Positions 33,059 to 37,771 of a stretch of DNA of 37,771 nucleotides are shown here, piece by piece. The stretch is from Flavobacteriaceae bacterium. Its GTDB lineage: Bacteria; Bacteroidota; Bacteroidia; Flavobacteriales; Weeksellaceae. The notes beneath the pieces are model-generated. The model was not told where the DNA came from. It was given only the letters and a program-made list of their open reading frames with translations, and ran no database searches. The first letter of the stretch is position 1; the number at the start of each line of letters is the position of its first letter. The stretch spans positions 1 through 37,771 of the forward strand of contig JAUMXI010000015.1 of NCBI GenBank assembly GCA_030529185.1, in the 5' to 3' direction. Both the position numbers and the translations under genes were made by a program.

Positions 33059-34930
33059 TTAGTGGAATAAATACCAAATCAACCCCAAATTTAGCCTAAA
33101 ATCAGCGACAGGATAATAGGGTGCTGCAAAGGATTGATTTTTCATAAAAGTTGTGTTAATATGCTGAGCTTCTATATAAACCATCATTCTTTTCACCTTA
33201 AAATTAAAATAAATATCGGCTATGGGCTGACCTCCGATAAAATGGGTATCAGATGGCAAAATAAACTCGTTGAGAATAGGAAAATACTCTCGTGAAGCAA
33301 ATTTAGAAAAATAATACGCCTTAACTCCCGTCTGGATTTCCGCCACATTTTTGAACATTTTATTTTGGTAATAAAAATTAGCCCGAGCTAAAATTTGAGG
33401 CAATGGCAGTAGATTCTTATTATTCAACACATTTTGTAGCAAAACCTTGGTATTCAAATGGAATTTTCTATAATTAAAGGTTGCTTCTCCACCGATTTGA
33501 GCAATATTCACAGCGGAAATAGATTGTTTCGGTTTTGCCAAAGCATCGAAATAAGACATTTGGTCAAGGATAAAATAATTAGCAAATAGTTTAGCATCAA
33601 AGCGTTTGAATTGAACATCTGCTCCAATTTCTAAAGTATTTTGGTTTTTAAAATCATTAAAATAATAATTATATTCTTTATAAAAAGAGGCGTTTAACAA
33701 ATAATTTAGGGACGGAGCGTGTGATTTAAAATTCAAATGTGCGTTCAGTAAATAGCCTTTTATTGGTTCTAAAATCAGCTTATTTTCCGAGTTAAGATAA
33801 TATCCCAAAACCTTTCCTTTGGAAATTTCTAAATCAGAAATCCAAGCGATTTTATCCCACAGCTTCATTTTTAAATTCCCTATAATACCGAAGCGATTTT
33901 CTCTCAATCCTTGTTGAATAACCGCATTTGGTTCTAAGGTATAGCGAATATTTTGATGTTGCAAACCAGCTTCCAACTTAAATTTTTCCTTATCAAAAGC
34001 CAAACTAAAAGTATTACTTAATTTTTGGGCAATTTTATTTGAGTGAGTTGGATAACCTGCAAAAACCTCCGATGGATAGTGTCTTTCTGTGCTTTCTTGC
34101 GTATAGTGAAACTCATTCTTTTGGTGAAAAGCTGTGTGTTTTATCTTAAAAGGATATTTTTCTGCATCAAAAGGTGTAAAATAATGGCTTAAATAAAATC
34201 TCCTTAGAAAAAACCGGGAATGTGTGCGGTGAAGATTTACCAATAAATTCTGCCTGTTATTAAACCGCGAATCTCCTCCTATAAAATTCTCAAAACTTTC
34301 AATTCCGCCATTTTCTTCATTCAAAACATTTTGGTGTAAATAATGAGCAAAAGCCTCGTATTTTTTATTTTTTGAAAGATAATGAACCGAGAAAACTGCG
34401 TGATTGGAAGCCGTTAAATTTCTTTGATAATACCCTCTTGACCTTAAGCCCATATACTCTAAAGCGAAATTAAAATTTTTACCTACATTTTGAGTATAGG
34501 TAGTTTGTAGCATTCCCCCATCGTTCATTCCATTAAGATAGCGAAACACCGTGGTAGGCGTTTTAATATCGTAATACTTCACATCTTTTATCCCTAAAAT
34601 AAAAAACGATTTTTTGGTTGGTAGAAGGGTTAAATCTTGTTCAGGATTTGCTTTATAAACCAGTTGCTGAAAGCCGTTTCCTATATTAGAAAAGGGAATT
34701 CTGCCAAAATTATCCTGAAGGTTGTATTGCGTAAATTGATAGGATTTATCTATAGTAAAAACCGTATCAAAGACTTTTTTCTCTGAAAATTGGGTATAAT
34801 ATTGATAATCTTTAATACTAGGGCGAAATATACGAACGGAGTCCCTTTGCCCATCATCAATAATGATTTCATCTCTTGATTGAGCTTTCCCCAAAACACT
34901 AATTAATAAAATAAAAAAAATGTACCTCAT
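33059..34930 (-). CDS. Putative outer-membrane porin
   Basis: The 623-aa product has a signal peptide (MRYIFFILLISVLGKAQ) and a body of alternating polar/aromatic beta strands ending in a strand with a terminal aromatic pattern (RLNLGLIWYLFH), as expected for an outer-membrane barrel. The N-terminal region (IRPSIKDYQYYT-like segment, FDTVFTIDKSYQFTQYN) resembles the Bacteroidota putative-porin family PF14121. No plug domain or TonB box is seen, so it is not a TonB-dependent receptor. The ATG and first codons lie in the right arm and T-tract of the susD terminator hairpin. bshC follows after 4 bp. Transported solute unknown. Confidence 0.8.
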   Translation of the reverse strand: MRYIFFILLISVLGKAQSRDEIIIDDGQRDSVRIFRPSIKDYQYYTQFSEKKVFDTVFTIDKSYQFTQYNLQDNFGRIPFSNIGNGFQQLVYKANPEQDLTLLPTKKSFFILGIKDVKYYDIKTPTTVFRYLNGMNDGGMLQTTYTQNVGKNFNFALEYMGLRSRGYYQRNLTASNHAVFSVHYLSKNKKYEAFAHYLHQNVLNEENGGIESFENFIGGDSRFNNRQNLLVNLHRTHSRFFLRRFYLSHYFTPFDAEKYPFKIKHTAFHQKNEFHYTQESTERHYPSEVFAGYPTHSNKIAQKLSNTFSLAFDKEKFKLEAGLQHQNIRYTLEPNAVIQQGLRENRFGIIGNLKMKLWDKIAWISDLEISKGKVLGYYLNSENKLILEPIKGYLLNAHLNFKSHAPSLNYLLNASFYKEYNYYFNDFKNQNTLEIGADVQFKRFDAKLFANYFILDQMSYFDALAKPKQSISAVNIAQIGGEATFNYRKFHLNTKVLLQNVLNNKNLLPLPQILARANFYYQNKMFKNVAEIQTGVKAYYFSKFASREYFPILNEFILPSDTHFIGGQPIADIYFNFKVKRMMVYIEAQHINTTFMKNQSFAAPYYPVADFRLNLGLIWYLFH

Positions 34931-34948
34931 AAACTTTTATGAGGTACA
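34913..34948 (-). terminator. Terminator of susCD overlapping the porin start
   Basis: TGTACCTCATAA (34921-34932) and TTATGAGGTACA (34937-34948) form a perfect 12-bp stem with a 4-nt loop, followed on the minus strand by eight T (34913-34920). It ends susCD transcripts. The porin ATG (34930-34928) and codons 2-4 lie inside the stem and the T-tract encodes the signal-peptide core. Confidence 0.8.
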
Positions 34949-34954
34949 AATATA
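34947..34954 (-). promoter_or_regulatory. -7 box of the porin-bshC unit
   Basis: The minus strand reads TATATTTG, 6 bp after the susD stop codon. The predicted start (about 34943) lies inside the terminator's 5' arm, leaving a 13-nt leader and only about 7 bp of the stem. Confidence 0.6.
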
Positions 34955-34959
34955 AGAAT

Positions 34960-36480
34960 TTATCTATTGATATATGGGTTATCTAAAACTTCTTGGACAG
35001 GAATTTCAAATGTAAGTTCTGGAGCATCATAACTAAAAGATGCACCTCCATAATACAAATGATTTTTTCCTCTTGTTATTGTTGCCCTGTTTCTCTTCAT
35101 TGCTAAATAAGATTTTCCTTCTCCCCAGAATTCAATTCTTGTATTTTTATAAATCTCATCTTGCAACTCTTTTCCACTAAGATTATCTATATAATCAACA
35201 TTTGTAATTCTTGTTTTTAGATATTCTTTCAAGATAGATTTAGCTTCTGCGTCATTACCATCTTTTGCTAAACTTTCTGCTGCTAAAAGGTGGAATTCAT
35301 CAACTCTCATAAACACATAGTCCGTGGATATTTTTCTTTGCTTAGCAATTTCTCTTTCTGGAGCAAAAAACTTATTCGCTGGAACATACCTATAAGTTGA
35401 CTTATCGTCGTCATTAGATACAACTTCATAATCTCTACCGCCTTGCCCTGTTTTTTTTATACTTATAAATTGATGCTTTCTAATATCATCTTCTTTGATG
35501 GATTTATACAATGTTTCATCAATCTGTTTAGAATTTCCTGCCCACTGATAGCTATAAGTAAATACATCAATCTGTCCCCACCAACTAGCAAGATCTAATC
35601 CATTTTCCGTAATAAGGTCAAAGCCCCAAAGCCAACTTCTATTAGTGTCTAAATTATTAAACCCTCCTCCTGTTTCATTAACTCCATCGTGCTTATATCT
35701 TACGATTTCTTCTCTTGTTGAAATAGGCACTCCAGAATTCATAACGGCTTTAGACATTTCAGCGGCTAATCTATGTTTACCTTGTGCTGCATAAGTATAC
35801 GCTAATAAGCCTTGTGCTACAGATTTATTAATCATTGATTTACTTGTTCTTTCAAAGCCTTCAAGTAAAGTTATCGCATCTGTTAAATCTTTCTCGATCG
35901 ATTGATAAACTACTGATTGCTTTGACTTTGGAGCAGATGAAAATCCCGCCTCTAAATATAATGGTATCGCTTCTTCTTCAGGATTATAACCAGTAGTGTA
36001 TAATTGCATTAAATAAAAGTAAGCGTACGCTCTCATTGCTTTGGCTTGTCCTAAAGCGTGTTTTACATCCAAAGATGTAGGAATCGCATCATTACCACCT
36101 ACACTTTTAACAACTCCATTAGCTGCTTTGATTAATCTATAATAATATCTCCAAGGAATATAATTGTATGTATCATCATAATTTAGCGTAGCTGTTAGAT
36201 TCACCACATTTCTATATCTTCTATATGCATCATTTGACATTGCCATATCAGCTGATAGAAGATCTGTAAATACATCTACACCCTTTTGCCCAAAATCTTC
36301 GTGTGAAGTAGTTCCTCCTGTTTCTGGATTGATCATCATAACATACAAACCATTAAGCTGAGTTGCTGCAGGTGGAGCAAATACCGTCTGGGTAGGATGT
36401 GTATTTAGAAATCTATCTTCACCACAAGATACTACCGACAATAATGTTACTGCTGATAATAATTTTACTATTTTTTTCAT
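34960..36480 (-). CDS. SusD/RagB-family outer-membrane nutrient-binding lipoprotein
   Basis: SusD proteins form the lid over a SusC channel and bind the nutrient. The 506-aa protein has a lipoprotein signal peptide ending in LLSVVSC (lipidated Cys19) followed by GEDRFLNTHP, typical of SusD-like proteins. The N-terminal TPR-like region includes AKAMRAYAYFYLMQLYTTGY, and the C-terminal part has the RVDEFHLLAAESLAKDG and NTRIEFWGEGKSYLAMKR motifs of RagB/SusD. Its partner susC lies 18 bp upstream. No glycosidase or peptidase is adjacent within the window, so the substrate cannot be inferred. Confidence 0.93.
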   Translation of the reverse strand: MKKIVKLLSAVTLLSVVSCGEDRFLNTHPTQTVFAPPAATQLNGLYVMMINPETGGTTSHEDFGQKGVDVFTDLLSADMAMSNDAYRRYRNVVNLTATLNYDDTYNYIPWRYYYRLIKAANGVVKSVGGNDAIPTSLDVKHALGQAKAMRAYAYFYLMQLYTTGYNPEEEAIPLYLEAGFSSAPKSKQSVVYQSIEKDLTDAITLLEGFERTSKSMINKSVAQGLLAYTYAAQGKHRLAAEMSKAVMNSGVPISTREEIVRYKHDGVNETGGGFNNLDTNRSWLWGFDLITENGLDLASWWGQIDVFTYSYQWAGNSKQIDETLYKSIKEDDIRKHQFISIKKTGQGGRDYEVVSNDDDKSTYRYVPANKFFAPEREIAKQRKISTDYVFMRVDEFHLLAAESLAKDGNDAEAKSILKEYLKTRITNVDYIDNLSGKELQDEIYKNTRIEFWGEGKSYLAMKRNRATITRGKNHLYYGGASFSYDAPELTFEIPVQEVLDNPYINR

Positions 36481-36498
36481 TTGTTTAATCCGTTTTAA

Positions 36499-37771
36499 TT
36501 AAAATTTAACTCTTAATCCAAAAGTAAAGTTTGATACAGGGGCATAACGATAACTACTAGACTCTCCTGTTTCACTAGAAATAGGATTCAATCCTTTTCT
36601 TGCAGAACGCAACCACAGATTATCTGCAGACAAAGTCAATTTCACCTCTTGCAAACCAGTTCCGTTTAATACATCTTTAGACAAAGTATATCCTATATTT
36701 ACATTATTTAAAAGGAAATAATCTGCTCTTGTTAAAAACCTTGTAGATCTTCCAGCATATAAAGCATCTCCTGGATCATTTTCGGAAACTCTGTTGGAGG
36801 TATATCTCGGCACATTTGTAATATCCCCTGGTTTCTGCCATCTATTGCGGATGTTTGTATGCCAGTTATTCTCTCCGACTTTAAGATTACCCATTAAATC
36901 AGCATAAGAAGCATCATAAACATATCCTCCTATACTATATAGCATCTGTGCTCCAATGGAAAACCCTTTATATCCTAAATTTAAATTAATTGCTCCTCTC
37001 ACATCTGGAATAATTGATTTTCCAACAAATTTTTGAGTTGCTTTACTATAATCTTCTGTAATAGTTTCACTAATTACTGCATTAGGGTTTTCTGCTAAAA
37101 ACTGTGTTAAAGATAAGATTTCTTCTCCCTCGTCATATTTTCCATTTCTTTGTCCTGTTATTGGATCTACTTTGTCCTCATAATTCATCCACCATCTTGC
37201 TGCTCCTGTATTAGGATCTACTCCTGCCCATTCTCTCATATAGAAATCATAGATTGAGCTCCCCTGTGTTCTACCATAACCTACTTCAGACGCATCTAAT
37301 ACTTTTCTTTTTTGAGTAGTGTTATCAAATGGCATCTCTATAATTCTATTTCTCATCATTTCACCATTCACACTTAAATCTAAGAAAAAGTTTTCTGTTC
37401 TAACAAGATGTCCAACTAAATTAAACTCTATTCCTTGGTTTAATAATTTACCATCATTTACTTTCATTATAGCATCTCCTATAGAAGGTGATATTCTCGA
37501 GTCAAAAATCAATTGCTCTGTTAATTTACTATAAAAATCAACGGAACCTTCTAATCTTCTGTTGAATAAAGTAAATTCTACTCCTGTTTGGAACATTTTA
37601 GATTTTTCCCAAGTCAAATTCGGATATCCAGATCTGTGAAACGAAGTAGCAATAGCTCCTCCCAAGTTATCAATATTATATACATCATAACCAGGATAGA
37701 AACCAACACCGGCTTGGTCTCCTACAAATCCATAACTTGCCTTTAACTTCAAGTTATTAATCATTCTTGAA
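36499..37771 (-). CDS. SusC/RagA-family TonB-dependent outer-membrane receptor (partial, N-terminus outside window)
   Basis: This is the C-terminal 420-plus residues of a receptor that would be about 1000 aa long. The reading frame stays open to the window edge, and the ATG at 37764 is only an internal methionine (preceded by Ser-Arg codons). Typical SusC features: LKLKASYGFVGD, LTWEKSKMFQTGVEF, a strand-rich barrel, EWAGVDPNTGAARWW, and the ending ADNLWLRSARKGLNP and FTFGLRVKF with terminal phenylalanine. It forms a pair with the SusD-type lipoprotein gene 18 bp downstream. Plug domain and TonB box are not visible because they lie beyond the window. Confidence 0.93.
   Translation of the reverse strand, partial: SRMINNLKLKASYGFVGDQAGVGFYPGYDVYNIDNLGGAIATSFHRSGYPNLTWEKSKMFQTGVEFTLFNRRLEGSVDFYSKLTEQLIFDSRISPSIGDAIMKVNDGKLLNQGIEFNLVGHLVRTENFFLDLSVNGEMMRNRIIEMPFDNTTQKRKVLDASEVGYGRTQGSSIYDFYMREWAGVDPNTGAARWWMNYEDKVDPITGQRNGKYDEGEEILSLTQFLAENPNAVISETITEDYSKATQKFVGKSIIPDVRGAINLNLGYKGFSIGAQMLYSIGGYVYDASYADLMGNLKVGENNWHTNIRNRWQKPGDITNVPRYTSNRVSENDPGDALYAGRSTRFLTRADYFLLNNVNIGYTLSKDVLNGTGLQEVKLTLSADNLWLRSARKGLNPISSETGESSSYRYAPVSNFTFGLRVKF

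Overview
The window looks like chromosomal DNA of a low-GC member of the Bacteroidota, class Flavobacteriia, most likely the family Weeksellaceae (the Chryseobacterium / Riemerella / Ornithobacterium group). The evidence is repeated TAnnTTTG -7 promoter boxes with hardly any Shine-Dalgarno sequences, a SusC/SusD pair, a bacillithiol enzyme (BshC), a PF14121-type putative porin, a combined LysM and periplasmic-binding-protein product, and protein sequences typical of that group. The genus is not fixed by what can be seen. No tRNA, rRNA, insertion sequence, prophage or CRISPR array was recognised. Nearly all genes are ordinary chromosomal genes, and no clearly new multi-gene system stands out. 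The unusual material lies in the intergenic DNA.

Layout: tig (trigger factor, +) faces mnmA-dprA (-) across a bidirectional terminator. A 349-bp gap holding a degenerate 21-bp repeat array follows. Next comes a minus-strand run of membrane protein, M1 aminopeptidase and coaX. It diverges from pabB-pabC (+) across a perfectly palindromic double promoter. A TonB-C-domain protein and tadA (-) converge on pabC. From 10.3 to 16.7 kb lies a TetR-controlled RND efflux operon (tetR, tolC-like, adaptor, pump, +), interrupted between adaptor and pump by a second 21-bp-period repeat array. After its terminator lies a small Cys-rich unknown gene (-) with a structured leader, then aspS and a ZIP transporter (-).

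From 19.9 kb: an RlmL-like rRNA methyltransferase (+) overlaps a TPR protein (-) tail to tail, followed by the glmM-type mutase (-), an exported isochorismatase-fold hydrolase (-), an AraC regulator (-) and feoA-feoB-small Cys-rich protein (-). The AraC gene lies 9 bp behind the iron-transport genes. An ogt-type DNA repair gene (+) diverges from feoA and converges on fabD. Upstream of fabD on the minus strand are a LysM/binding-protein gene, bshC, the putative porin, and finally susD and the 3' part of susC, which runs off the window end.

How the genes work together: tetR-tolC-adaptor-pump forms one tripartite efflux system. pabB-pabC make p-aminobenzoate for folate. feoA-feoB-Cys-rich protein import ferrous iron. 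susC-susD take up an unknown nutrient through the outer membrane. tig, mnmA, tadA, aspS and the RlmL-like enzyme serve translation and protein folding; coaX, fabD, glmM and bshC supply CoA, fatty-acid, cell-wall and thiol metabolism.

Most worth following up: the two unrelated intergenic arrays that share a 21-bp period, the structured leader with a short upstream ORF before the Cys-rich gene, the junction where the susD terminator, porin promoter and porin start codon share about 50 bp, three genes whose -7 box ends exactly 4 nt before ATG (probable leaderless mRNAs), and a candidate TetR operator centred on the efflux-operon -33 box.
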